64,000 nt of DNA from Microbacterium testaceum (GTDB lineage: Bacteria > Actinomycetota > Actinomycetes > Actinomycetales > Microbacteriaceae). The translations under genes were made by a program, and so were the position numbers. Numbering within the stretch: position 1 is the first letter of the stretch; each line of letters opens with the position of its first letter. A model generated the notes under the pieces. It saw only the letters and a program-made list of their open reading frames with translations, did no database searches and was not told the origin of the DNA. Where the stretch lies: NCBI RefSeq assembly GCF_020781835.1, contig NZ_JAJGNJ010000001.1, positions 1-64,000 on the forward strand. The letters run 5' to 3'. This document shows, piece after piece, positions 42,931-50,705 of this stretch.

Positions 42931-43616
42931 GAGGTGGCCACGAACTCCCATGCCGGCGCGACGGTGCGACCCATGTACTCCGCGGGGTCGGTGCCACCGG
43001 CCACCGGGATCGGGTCGGGAAGCGTCACCTCGAAGCAGTAGTACTGCACCGATCCGGATGCCTCGAGCAGAGTCTGCGTGCCCGATCCTCCTGTGCTCGC
43101 GAGTGCTCCGTCGGCGATCACGGTCGCACCGCCGGTGAAGGCGTCGGAATCGCAGGTGAATGGCGTCGCGCTGGTGGCGACGCGCACGTCGAGAGCGGCG
43201 AAGAGAAGGCCGCCCGGGTCAGCGGTCGTGATGCCATCCGCCGGCGTCGCGGCTTGGAGTTCGACGGACCCGGCGATCGAGGTGGACGTGGTGCGCAGGG
43301 CCACCGGGGCGTACACGCTGACGCCCGGGGAGAGTTCGGTGCCGAGGATCCCGTCTGCCGTGAAAACCATCTCCCCGCCGGGGTTGTCCGGCGCATCCGT
43401 CCACGCCGCCTCGTCGAAGGCCGGCGCTTCGGTGTTCTGCTCGATGGCGAAAGTGGACGTCCCCACGCCCGGGCCGCCGGTCCCATCCCCCCCGAAAACC
43501 CACTCGGTGTCCGTCCATGCCGCGAGGGTGGCCGCGACGCCGACACCGAGGGCCGCGCCACCCGCCGCGACGGCGAAGATCCGACGCCGGAGGGTTCGAC
43601 GCTTCTGTTGCTCCAT
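42927..43616 (-). CDS. SipW-dependent-signal secreted protein (TasA/camelysin-like position)
   Basis: The 229-residue exported protein has the N-terminus MEQQKRRTLRRRIFAVAAGG followed by a short helix ending TLAAWTDTEW, the SipW-dependent signal pattern. The mature part is Thr/Ala/Asp/Gly-rich with beta character and two Cys (PFTCDSD; QYYCFEV). It sits directly before the SipW-type peptidase gene, as TasA-like fibre subunits sit next to SipW in Firmicutes; sequence likeness to TasA itself is not evident. ATG 43616 was chosen, but ATG 43631 (MIGVF..., with AAGGCGG upstream) is a real alternative. It is the first gene of the operon. Confidence 0.82.
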   Translation of the reverse strand: MEQQKRRTLRRRIFAVAAGGAALGVGVAATLAAWTDTEWVFGGDGTGGPGVGTSTFAIEQNTEAPAFDEAAWTDAPDNPGGEMVFTADGILGTELSPGVSVYAPVALRTTSTSIAGSVELQAATPADGITTADPGGLLFAALDVRVATSATPFTCDSDAFTGGATVIADGALASTGGSGTQTLLEASGSVQYYCFEVTLPDPIPVAGGTDPAEYMGRTVAPAWEFVATS

Positions 43617-43810
43617 GAAAACCCCAATCATCTGCCATCCGCCTTGCCGGTGCCCGGCGGGCGGGTCGGGCCCGCGACGACGAGCCTGCCCATCGCGCCG
43701 GGTGCGGCCTAGGGCTTCCACCGCGAACCAGGGCGAAGATCAGTAGGAGCGCATGCAGGTTCTCCGCAATACGGACGAAGTTTCCGTAAAGCTTCCGTAC
43801 TACCGGGTTA

Positions 43811-43836
43811 CGCAATTGCGGTACGCATCACGTGAT
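43811..43836. promoter_or_regulatory. palindromes in the surface-operon/luxR divergent spacer
   Basis: The 280-base spacer 43617-43896 is the most AT-rich stretch nearby. It holds the perfect palindromes CGCAATTGCG (43811-43820) and ATCACGTGAT (43827-43836), plus a repeated TTCCGTA (around 43781-43799) facing an ACGGA. These are candidate binding sites for the adjacent LuxR-type regulator or a global factor. TAACGT (43865-43870) could be the -10 for the regulator gene. Confidence 0.5.
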
Positions 43837-43896
43837 CGACAGGCCCAGAGGTTTTCCCACCCGCTAACGTGACATCCACACCGAGCCGAAACCACA

Positions 43897-46128
43897 GTGG
43901 GGGTGGGGATGGGGGCGGACGTGCAGTTTCTGGGCGGGCATGACTTCGTCAGCGGTACCGATCGATTCGCCGATCCGGACGACATCGCGGATCACCTGGC
44001 GTCCGGCGCCGCCGTCGTGCTGGTGGGACCGCTGGGCACGGGCAAGACGGTGACGATGAACCGTGTCGCTCAGGCGCTCGCCCGGCGGGATATCCCCTCG
44101 CATCTGATCCGCGGCATGGCCCGGGTTCGGACGGCGCTCGCGGGGCCGGGGCCGGAGGCCCTCCTCGCACCGGGAACGGCTCTGCTCGTGGACGACGCCC
44201 ACGATCTCGATCATGAGAGCGTTTGCGTGCTGATCGAGGCGGTGTGCCGGCAACGCGTCCCGGTCTGCTTCACCGTGGAGGCTCCGACGGTCGCCCGCGC
44301 TCCGTCCGACCCGGTGGCGGCCGCGCTTCTCGGCCTCGGGACACGAGGCTTCGCTCGGCGAATCGATCTCGAACCCCTCGCGGAGGCGGAAGCGTGGTCC
44401 TTCCTCCTGGCGTGCGGAGCCGATGGACTCGACGAAGTGACGATGGAGACGGTCATCTGGCTGGCGAACGGGTCCCGCTCGCTCTTGCGGGAACTGGCGG
44501 GGGTTGCCGGCGACGCGCTGCAGGATGGACGTGACCCTCTCGCTGCAATTCGAGAGGTGCCGCCGTGGACGCGACTGGCGGACGCCGTCCGGTCCCACCT
44601 CAGCGCGCTCGACACCGAGCACCTCTCGACACTGGTGGTCGTTCACCGGTTTCCGGGGCTGTCGTCTTCGCATGCCGCGCGCATCCGCCCTGTCGACGAG
44701 GTCGATGCCTTGCGAGCGGGCGGCTACCTCCACACGGACGAGTCCCGCGGGGGCGCGTTGTGGGCGAATCCCCTGCTCGCGCATGGCGCTGCCCGACTCC
44801 TCGGTTCTCGACGGGTGGACGCACTGGTCGGCTCCGCGGTTTCCCGCATGCTCGAGGGCGGTGGCAGATGGTGGAGCCCACCCATCGCCGTCGCCCTGGC
44901 CGATCTGCTCTTGCGCGAGAGCATTCGTCCCGCATCCGCGCCGGCTCATCTGTGCCGGCGGGCTCTTCGTGATGCGGCGCGGTTGCACAACGATCAGGGC
45001 CGATATGCCTCGGCGGAGGCCTATGCGGCGATGGGCGTCACCGACGGGGCGGACGATGTGGGACTCCGGCTGGAACTGGCGCACGCACGGGTGTCGGCGG
45101 GTGAGTCCGACACGGAACGGCTCCTCCCGGACGTCATCTCCGACGAGGATGACCGATCTCGCGCGATCTTCCTCGGTGCCGTGTGGGGGCTGCGCGGCCA
45201 CACGTCGATGGCGCAGGCGTTGCGGTCGGCTCTCGCGCGGGGATCTACCGCCGGGGACGATCCCCGCCTGATGCTGGCGACGGTCGGCGTGCTCAGCCTG
45301 TCGCTCGAGCGGAGGGAAGCACGGGATGCCGCGCACGACGCGGCCGCCATGACGACGGGGACCTCGCGACTGTGGGCCTGGCTGACGGAAGCCTACGCGC
45401 GCGGCGAACTCGGGGACGCCGAGGGGGCGAAGCGCCTTCTCGGCCGCGTGAACGAGTACGTCGTGGATGGCGGGGTGCCGGGCCTGTCCACCGCCGAACG
45501 ACTGTGGGTCCTCATGGTGGAGCTGGTCACGCACCTCGTGCTGGGCGAGGACGCTCCACCGGTCCACGAACGCCTCGCCCGAGAGAGGCGACGAGCCGCC
45601 CGAGAGGGGGACGACCGGGTGCTGGGCATCGCGGGGCTCGCGGGGGCTCTGTCCGCGGCCGTCCGGGGGAACAGCGAGGAGGCCGTGCGCAGCCTCGAGG
45701 CCGCGCGCACCCGTTACCCGCCGTTGAGGCACGACATGGCCGTCGCGAGCGTGAAGCTGTGGATCGCGCAATTCCTCGCGAGCAACGGTCTCGTGCGGCA
45801 CGCCCGTGACATCTCCGAGCGTGTCGAGTCGGTCTGGGCGGAGGGCCCCCCTGCTCTGCGCCACGCGTGTCTCACCACGCGGTGCATGATCGATGCGCTG
45901 GACCGACGGTACGACGAGGCGGCCCCCGGAATGTCTCCGCTGACGCGTCGGGAGCGCGAGATCGCTCACCTCGTCGTCGCGGGAATGTCCAACCGCGAGA
46001 TCGCCGATCACCTGTTCATATCCGTGCGAACAGTGGAGTCCCACATCTATCAGGCACGCGCAAAAGTCGGAGCGCGCTCCCGACGCGACCTCGGGGCGCG
46101 CTTCGTCGAGCAGGAGGGCACAGCATGA
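43897..46128 (+). CDS. LuxR-family regulator with AAA/NTPase domain (LAL-like)
   Basis: The 743-residue protein has an NTPase domain with Walker A GPLGTGKT (44-51) and Walker B-like ALLVDDAHDLD near 105. A long helical, TPR-like middle (~330-640) includes LRLELAHARV and SSLERREARDAAHDAAAM-type helices. The C-terminal LuxR DNA-binding domain (~680-740) reads SPLTRREREIAHLVVAGMSNREIADHLF, then SVRTVESHIYQARAKV. It probably switches transcription in response to a small molecule. It diverges from the SipW surface operon, its likely target. The start is uncertain: GTG 43897, GTG 43903 and ATG 43909 all lie in a G-run (43899-43918). Confidence 0.9.
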   Translation: MGVGMGADVQFLGGHDFVSGTDRFADPDDIADHLASGAAVVLVGPLGTGKTVTMNRVAQALARRDIPSHLIRGMARVRTALAGPGPEALLAPGTALLVDDAHDLDHESVCVLIEAVCRQRVPVCFTVEAPTVARAPSDPVAAALLGLGTRGFARRIDLEPLAEAEAWSFLLACGADGLDEVTMETVIWLANGSRSLLRELAGVAGDALQDGRDPLAAIREVPPWTRLADAVRSHLSALDTEHLSTLVVVHRFPGLSSSHAARIRPVDEVDALRAGGYLHTDESRGGALWANPLLAHGAARLLGSRRVDALVGSAVSRMLEGGGRWWSPPIAVALADLLLRESIRPASAPAHLCRRALRDAARLHNDQGRYASAEAYAAMGVTDGADDVGLRLELAHARVSAGESDTERLLPDVISDEDDRSRAIFLGAVWGLRGHTSMAQALRSALARGSTAGDDPRLMLATVGVLSLSLERREARDAAHDAAAMTTGTSRLWAWLTEAYARGELGDAEGAKRLLGRVNEYVVDGGVPGLSTAERLWVLMVELVTHLVLGEDAPPVHERLARERRRAAREGDDRVLGIAGLAGALSAAVRGNSEEAVRSLEAARTRYPPLRHDMAVASVKLWIAQFLASNGLVRHARDISERVESVWAEGPPALRHACLTTRCMIDALDRRYDEAAPGMSPLTRREREIAHLVVAGMSNREIADHLFISVRTVESHIYQARAKVGARSRRDLGARFVEQEGTA

Positions 46129-46187
46129 TGCCGCCCACCGCGACGCTGAGCGACAGAGAGCTCCGACGTCGGCGGCGCGCGAACTGA
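46125..46187 (+). CDS. possible 20-residue peptide overlapping the luxR stop
   Basis: The frame MMPPTATLSDRELRRRRRAN starts at ATG 46125, overlapping the regulator stop (ATGA), and ends at 46187. GGAGGGC lies nine bases before it, so translation is plausible. No family is known. It may be a coupled micro-peptide or chance. Confidence 0.3.
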   Translation: MMPPTATLSDRELRRRRRAN

Positions 46188-46202
46188 TGAGAGACCTATG
46201 AA

Positions 46203-46254
46203 TCACGAAAAGATAACGGCATCCCCTTCCCCTTCGTTATCTCACCGTTATAGA
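46203..46254 (+). promoter_or_regulatory. promoter region of small RNA copy 1
   Basis: TCACGAAAAGAT (46203-46214) and a -10-like TATAGA (46249-46254), with CTTCGTTA and CTCACCGT between, are shared almost base for base with copy 2 at 47056-47106. No consensus -35 is visible, so an activator or alternative sigma factor may be needed. Confidence 0.55.
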
Positions 46255-46260
46255 GTCATC

Positions 46261-46365
46261 GCACGGTAGTTGTTTTGCTGTGGCAGCTACCGACATGTGA
46301 TTGCAGGACACTCTGGTGCAGGGATAAGGGCCGGTCGACACTCCTCGACCGGCCCTTCGTCCTTT
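46261..46365 (+). ncRNA. putative small RNA, copy 1 of a twin pair
   Basis: The transcript would begin about 46261, after the -10 at 46249-46254. It forms a 9-bp hairpin, CGGTAGTTG (46264-46272) with CAGCTACCG (46284-46292), around the loop TTTTGCTGTGG. An unpaired ACATGTGATTGCAGGACAC segment follows, and the element ends in a 12-bp terminator (46326-46357). Copy 2 at 47113-47215 has the same loop and linker, while the stem differs only by pair-preserving changes. Indels between copies (one base after CACTC, and a block before the terminator) rule out a shared reading frame. I do not recognise it as a named RNA family. Confidence 0.72.
46326..46357 (+). terminator. terminator of small RNA copy 1
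   Basis: The perfect 12-bp stem AAGGGCCGGTCG/CGACCGGCCCTT has an eight-base loop and is followed by a pyrimidine-rich stretch (CGTCCTTTCTC). It ends the putative small RNA and could also block read-through from the luxR gene. Confidence 0.7.
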
Positions 46366-46405
46366 CTCGCCGCCTCCGCCCCGACACCGCTTCGACGGCG
46401 GCAGG

Positions 46406-47035
46406 ATGGGGCATGTGAATGACGCCGAGCTGACCGATCCCGACGGGCGCCTCGTGCTCGTCCGCCACGGCGAGACGGAGTGGAGCCGCACCGGTCGCCA
46501 CACCGGGCTGACCGACATCCCCCTCACCGAGACGGGGGCGTACAAGGCCGAGCTCGCCGGCACACTCCTGGCCACCCGACGCTGGGACCTCGTGCTCACG
46601 AGTCCGCTGCGGCGAGCCGTCGAGACCGCCGCCCGCGCGGGCTATCCACAGGCCGAGCCCGAGCCGCGTCTCGTCGAGTGGGACTACGGCGCCTACGAGG
46701 GCCTCACGACCCCCGAGATCACCGCACGACTCGGCCGCCCCTGGACCATCTGGCAGGCCGGAGCGCCCGCCGGGGCGACGCCGGGCGAGACCGTCGAGCA
46801 GGTCACGGTGCGCGCCGAGTCGCTTCTCGACGAGCTCCGACCGCGCGTGCGCGCCGGCGAACAGGTGCTCATCTTCTCGCACGCGCACTTCCTCCGGGCG
46901 CTCGCCGGGGTCTGGCTCGGCCTCACCGCGGCGGGCGGGCGCTACTTCGTCCTGGGCACCTCCGCGGTGAGCGAGTTGGGCTTCGAGCACGGCTCCGAAG
47001 TCATCACGCAGTGGAATCACGTGCGCGGTCGCTGA
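46406..47035 (+). CDS. histidine-phosphatase family protein (phosphoglycerate-mutase-like)
   Basis: The 209-residue protein has the phosphatase signature LVLVRHGETEWSRTGRHTG with the catalytic His of RHGE near residue 21. The second half-site is PLRRAVETAARAG, the acid/base Glu lies in LVEWDYGAYEGLTT, and the second catalytic His in FSHAHFLRALAG. It is a branch-1 phosphatase acting on a phosphorylated metabolite, possibly a sugar phosphate; the substrate is unknown. It lies between the two copies of the putative small RNA, about 40 bases after the terminator of the first. Confidence 0.9.
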   Translation: MGHVNDAELTDPDGRLVLVRHGETEWSRTGRHTGLTDIPLTETGAYKAELAGTLLATRRWDLVLTSPLRRAVETAARAGYPQAEPEPRLVEWDYGAYEGLTTPEITARLGRPWTIWQAGAPAGATPGETVEQVTVRAESLLDELRPRVRAGEQVLIFSHAHFLRALAGVWLGLTAAGGRYFVLGTSAVSELGFEHGSEVITQWNHVRGR

Positions 47036-47055
47036 CCGCCGCCGAGGAACAAACA

Positions 47056-47106
47056 TCACGAAAAGATCACGACGACCTCTTCCCTTCGTTACCTCACCGT
47101 TATAGA
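47056..47106 (+). promoter_or_regulatory. promoter region of small RNA copy 2
   Basis: TCACGAAAAGAT (47056-47067) and TATAGA (47101-47106) match copy 1 with one base less between them. The conservation of this non-transcribed part suggests both copies answer to the same regulator. Confidence 0.55.
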
Positions 47107-47112
47107 GTGTGA

Positions 47113-47215
47113 GCGCGGTGGTTGTTTTGCTGTGGCGACCACCGACATGTGATTGCAGGACACTCTTGGTGCAGAGGGCCGGTCGGATGCCGCTTCGACC
47201 GGCCCTTGCTGTATT
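47113..47215 (+). ncRNA. putative small RNA, copy 2 of a twin pair
   Basis: It has the same architecture as copy 1: hairpin CGGTGGTTG (47116-47124) with CGACCACCG (47136-47144), the identical 11-base loop TTTTGCTGTGG, an identical linker, and a terminator at 47175-47206. Relative to copy 1, stem pair 5 changes from A-U to G-C and pairs 7 and 8 swap U-G with U-A, so all nine pairs are kept. That is direct evidence of selection on RNA structure. The expected length is ~100 nt. The target is unknown. Confidence 0.72.
47175..47206 (+). terminator. terminator of small RNA copy 2
   Basis: The 11-bp stem AGGGCCGGTCG/CGACCGGCCCT is followed by TGCTGT. The arms are identical to copy 1, while the ten-base loop GATGCCGCTT is different. 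Confidence 0.68.
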
Positions 47216-47271
47216 CATCGACATGGACGTGGCGCCGCCCCGAGGCCCCCGGTCGCCTCTACCCTGAGTGC

Positions 47272-47703
47272 ATGACCGATCGTCGCCTCGCCGTCCGGGC
47301 TTGGGAGAGCCTGTTCCGCGCGCAGCACGAGGTGTTTGAGGATCTGCGCAACGACTTCGAAGGTTCCGAGCTCTCGCAGGCCGAGTACGACGTACTGCTG
47401 ACGGTGACTCGTCGCCACGGAATGACCGCACGCCTCCGCGACGTCACGGCCAACATGCTCATCAGCCAGCCCAGCGTCTCGCGCCTGGTGGAGCGCATGG
47501 TCGCCCGTGGCCTGCTGACCAAGTGCGCCGACCCCGAGGACGGACGCGGGTCGCTCGTCACCGCCACGGAGGCCGGCGCCCTCGCATTCCGCCGTCTGGC
47601 GGCGACCCACGCCACCTCGATCGCCGACCGCATGGCGCGTCTCGACGACGCCGAGCTCGCGCAGTTGCACGCCCTGACGGCGAAGCTTCGCGACGAGCGC
47701 TGA
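47272..47703 (+). CDS. MarR-family transcriptional regulator
   Basis: The 143-residue winged-helix dimer protein has helices WESLFRAQHEVFEDLRNDF, then the DNA-binding core LSQAEYDVLLTVTRRHG, NMLISQPSVSRLVERMVARGLL and the wing DPEDGRGSLVTATEAG. It probably responds to a small ligand; the target is unknown. ATG 47272 has TACCCT (47260-47265) exactly six bases upstream and no Shine-Dalgarno, so it is probably leaderless. It starts soon after small RNA copy 2 and converges on the serine dehydratase gene. Confidence 0.9.
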   Translation: MTDRRLAVRAWESLFRAQHEVFEDLRNDFEGSELSQAEYDVLLTVTRRHGMTARLRDVTANMLISQPSVSRLVERMVARGLLTKCADPEDGRGSLVTATEAGALAFRRLAATHATSIADRMARLDDAELAQLHALTAKLRDER

Positions 47704-47724
47704 TTCGGTGGCCCGGCCGCCGCG

Positions 47725-49221
47725 TCAGCACTCGATGACGTTGACGGCGAGGCCCCCTTCGCTCGTCTCCTTGTACTTCGTCGACATGTCGATGCCGGTC
47801 TGCCGCATCGTCTCGACCACGGTGTCGAGCGACACGTAGTGCGTGCCGTCTCCGCGTAGCGCCAGGCGTGCAGCGGTCACGGCGGTCGATGCGGCGATCG
47901 CGTTCCGCTCGATGCAGGGGATCTGCACGAGCCCGCCGACCGGGTCGCACGTGAGCCCGAGGTGGTGCTCCATCGCGATCTCGGCGGCGTTCTCGATCTG
48001 TCGGTTGGTACCGCCCATCACCGCCGTCAACCCACCCGCCGCCATGGCGCACGCGGAGCCGACCTCCGCCTGGCATCCGCCCTCGGCGCCGGAGATCGAG
48101 GCGTTGTTCTTGAACAGTGAGCCCAGCGCCGCAGCAGTGAGAAGGAATCTGCGGATTCCACGGCGCCGATTGGCCTCGGCGACGAGCGCGTCGTCCCGAT
48201 CCGCCGCCCCGCCACGCGTCGCGGCCTGGCCGTGGAAGCCCATCAGCGCACTGCCGACCAGCTCGCCGTGCGGCGTGACGGCGTTACCGACGCCCAGCCC
48301 CGAGTCGGCAAGGAATCGCCACCAGTACATCGCCACGGCGGGCAGGATGCCGGCCGCGCCGTTCGTCGGGGCGGTGACGACGCGCCCGCCGGCGGCGTTC
48401 TCCTCGTTGACGGCCAGCGCGAAGGCGCCCAGCCACTCCCCCGGCAGCTCCCGATGCCCCTCGGCCTGGTTCGCCTCGAGCTGCGCGCGGATCACCGACG
48501 CGCGACGCTTCACCTTCAGGATGCCGGGCAGCACACCGTCGTTGTGGAGTCCGGCGTCCACGCAGGCCGCCATGGCATCCCAGATCCGGTCGAGGCCCTC
48601 GGCGATCTCCTCGTCCGAGCGCAGCGCCTCCTCGTTGCGCCGCGCGGCCTCGGCGATCGTGATGCCGTGCTCGTCGCACAGCGCGAGGAGCGCGGCCGCG
48701 TCGGCGTACGGGAACGGAACGGGTGCAGCGGTCACCCGCGTCGCCTCCCCCTCGCGGCGGATGAACCCTCCGCCCACCGAGTAATACGTCTCGTCGGCGA
48801 GGATCGCCCCGTCGGCGTCGCGCGCGAACAGCGTCATGGTGTTCGGGTGTCCGGGCAGTCGCGTGCGGGGGGCGAGGACGATGTCGTCCTTGGAGAAGGG
48901 GATGCGATGGCTCCCGGCGAGCGTCAACTCCCGCCCGTCGGGCCAGTCCGACCATGCTCGGCGCACGGCATCCGGATCCACCGTCTCGGGCGCGAGCCCC
49001 TGGAGCCCGGCGACGACGGCGTCGGGGGTGCCGTGCCCGATCCCGGTCGCACCGAGCGACCCGTACAGAGCGCAGGAGACGGACGCCACGTTCCCGAGCA
49101 TCCGAGTGGAGCGCAGCCGTGCGGCGAATTCTGCGGCGGCCCTCATGGGGCCGACCGTGTGGGAGCTCGAGGGTCCTACTCCGATGGAGAACAGCTCGAA
49201 CGCCGAGACGTAGGCGCTCAT
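47725..49221 (-). CDS. sdaA: L-serine ammonia-lyase (iron-sulfur L-serine dehydratase)
   Basis: This is a 498-residue single-chain enzyme turning L-serine into pyruvate and ammonia. The N-terminal beta domain begins [28 protein letters not shown]. The alpha domain has the cluster-binding Cys in [12 protein letters not shown] and [14 protein letters not shown], and the end is the usual [12 protein letters not shown]. It is ~40 residues longer than E. coli SdaA. An extra segment follows [11 protein letters not shown] ([19 protein letters not shown]). ATG 49221 has TACGCT (49233-49228, minus strand) six bases upstream, consistent with leaderless initiation. Confidence 0.94.
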   Translation of the reverse strand: MSAYVSAFELFSIGVGPSSSHTVGPMRAAAEFAARLRSTRMLGNVASVSCALYGSLGATGIGHGTPDAVVAGLQGLAPETVDPDAVRRAWSDWPDGRELTLAGSHRIPFSKDDIVLAPRTRLPGHPNTMTLFARDADGAILADETYYSVGGGFIRREGEATRVTAAPVPFPYADAAALLALCDEHGITIAEAARRNEEALRSDEEIAEGLDRIWDAMAACVDAGLHNDGVLPGILKVKRRASVIRAQLEANQAEGHRELPGEWLGAFALAVNEENAAGGRVVTAPTNGAAGILPAVAMYWWRFLADSGLGVGNAVTPHGELVGSALMGFHGQAATRGGAADRDDALVAEANRRRGIRRFLLTAAALGSLFKNNASISGAEGGCQAEVGSACAMAAGGLTAVMGGTNRQIENAAEIAMEHHLGLTCDPVGGLVQIPCIERNAIAASTAVTAARLALRGDGTHYVSLDTVVETMRQTGIDMSTKYKETSEGGLAVNVIEC

Positions 49222-49367
49222 GGCTCCAGCGTACGTCCGACCTGCTTCACCGTCCCGACACGCGCCCGCCACGCCCGGGATACGGCCGCGTTCACGCCGA
49301 TTAGACCTCGGCACGGTTCCCGTCTATGCTGGACCACGGCCTGCGCGCCGTTTCGCGCGGAGGCCCT

Positions 49368-49440
49368 GCGCCCGTAGCTCAATGGATAGAGCATCTGACT
49401 ACGGATCAGAAGGTTAGGGGTTCGAGTCCCTTCGGGCGCA
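49368..49440 (+). tRNA. tRNA-Arg (anticodon ACG)
   Basis: The 73-nt cloverleaf has acceptor stem GCGCCCG/CGGGCGC (49368-49374 with 49433-49439) and discriminator A49440. The anticodon stem TCTGA/TCAGA encloses the loop CTACGGA with anticodon ACG, and the T-loop is GGTTCGAGTCC. CCA is not encoded. Its A34 would be converted to inosine by TadA, whose gene is at 7570-8034. Confidence 0.97.
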
Positions 49441-49460
49441 CACTGTGTTGAGACAGTGAA

Positions 49461-49498
49461 CGGCCCGGTCACAGAGGAATCTGTACCGGGCCGCTTTT
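49461..49498 (+). terminator. Rho-independent terminator after tRNA-Arg
   Basis: CGGCCCGGT (49461-49469) pairs with ACCGGGCCG (49485-49493), with ACAGA/TCTGT continuing the stem inside, followed by CTTTTCTTGT. A smaller hairpin, CACTGT/ACAGTG (49441-49458), lies between the tRNA and the terminator and may aid 3' processing. Confidence 0.85.
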
Positions 49499-49662
49499 CT
49501 TGTCTCGCCGGCATCCGCGCCGTCGCCGCACGCGCTCGGATGTTCCTCGCGCGCTGACTTTCGGCCGAATCACGCAGACGCGCCCGCACCCGCATCTCTC
49601 CGTCGGTCCTGTCCCGCCAATCTTGTCGCCAAGACTCACACGGGCAGGCAAAGGAGCTTCCC

Positions 49663-50007
49663 ATGTTCGGGATCAGGCGGCCGTCGGCCGACATTTCCTG
49701 GAAGTCGTTCGAGGACGACTTCATCCTCGGGGCGTGCTCCCGACGCATCTTCGGATTCGCCCACCGGGGCGCCGATGGCGAGTGGTCGGCGTTCGACGAC
49801 GATGCCCGCATCCTGGGGGCCTACCCCGACCTCGACGCATTGAAGGCGGTGCTCTGGCACATGCACCGCGAGACCCACGACACCTCGTGCGCGACGACTC
49901 CGATGCCGCGAACCGGCCGGCCCGCCGGCATCGACGAGAGTCGCCCGCACCGCGTCGCGGTCTTCGAGCCACCCGCGCGAGGCGACGTGTCGCCGGGCTC
50001 CTGGTAG
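49663..50007 (+). CDS. small hypothetical protein
   Basis: The 114-residue protein has an ordered-looking first ~70 residues (ISWKSFEDDFILGACSRRIFGFAHRG, then LDALKAVLWHMHRETHD) and a polar, probably disordered C-terminus. No family is recognised and no signal peptide is seen. AAAGGAG stands a few bases before ATG 49663, a good ribosome binding site. The gap 49501-49662 before it holds nothing else I can support. Confidence 0.6.
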   Translation: MFGIRRPSADISWKSFEDDFILGACSRRIFGFAHRGADGEWSAFDDDARILGAYPDLDALKAVLWHMHRETHDTSCATTPMPRTGRPAGIDESRPHRVAVFEPPARGDVSPGSW

Positions 50008-50041
50008 CTCTCGCAAGTCGCCCGCGGGGACGGATCGCGGA

Positions 50042-50656
50042 TCAGGACGAAGCCGACTTCTTCTTCGGGTCCGAGGGCGTCGATCCGACGTCGGACGCAG
50101 CTGCCGACTGCTCCTTCACCCGCTTCTTCGCCTGCGAGGCGAGACGGGCCAGATCGACCATGCGAAGCGCATCCATGCGTGCCCGTCGCATCGTGGCGTA
50201 GTCGGGGTCGGCATCCGCCGTCATCCCCTCCACGTCCAGTCGCTTCGCCAGGTTCGCCTCGACGTCCCCCCACGCAGCCGCACGCGCTGCGGCGACGAGA
50301 CCGTCGACCCGCTCGGCGTCGTCCGCGAAATCGCGCAGCTCTTTGGCGACACCGCGCGACTGGCGAGCGCGACGGCGCAGGTTACGGGTGTCGCGGTCGC
50401 GGTAGTCGTGTGTGCCCGACGAGTCGGAGAAACGTCCCCACGCTCGCTTTCGCTGCTGCGTGACCCGGTCCGCGGCCTGATCCTGCTCGGCGGCCAGCGC
50501 ACGCAGCGTCTCACGGGCGAACTCGGCGAAGAGGGCACCGTCGAAGTGCCCGCCGCGAGCGATGGTCTCGACGAGGATGCGATTGCGTACGGAGAGCCGC
50601 GCCGCGGCCGTCGCGATCGACAGCCCCTCAGCGATGGCATCCTTCGTCCGGCCCAC
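50042..50656 (-). CDS. hypothetical basic helical protein
   Basis: The 204-residue protein is rich in Arg and Ala and mostly helical, with strings such as FAEFARETLRALAAEQDQAADRV, RDTRNLRRRARQSRGVAKELRDFADDA and MRRARMDALRMVDLARLASQAKKRVKEQ. The tail is Lys/Ser-rich (PSDPKKKSASS). I do not recognise it; it looks like a coiled, possibly nucleic-acid-associated protein. GTG 50656 follows GGGAGG. It is cytoplasmic by composition. Confidence 0.68.
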   Translation of the reverse strand: MGRTKDAIAEGLSIATAAARLSVRNRILVETIARGGHFDGALFAEFARETLRALAAEQDQAADRVTQQRKRAWGRFSDSSGTHDYRDRDTRNLRRRARQSRGVAKELRDFADDAERVDGLVAAARAAAWGDVEANLAKRLDVEGMTADADPDYATMRRARMDALRMVDLARLASQAKKRVKEQSAAASDVGSTPSDPKKKSASS

Positions 50657-50705
50657 ACGACCTCCCGCTCCAGGCTATCGTCCGCGCCAGGCCGACGAGT
50701 CGCCG

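Noticed and set aside
46298..46423. A GTG-started frame through small RNA copy 1 (VIAGHSGAG...)
   Set aside because: Copy 2 carries a one-base insertion that shifts this frame, so it is not conserved as protein.
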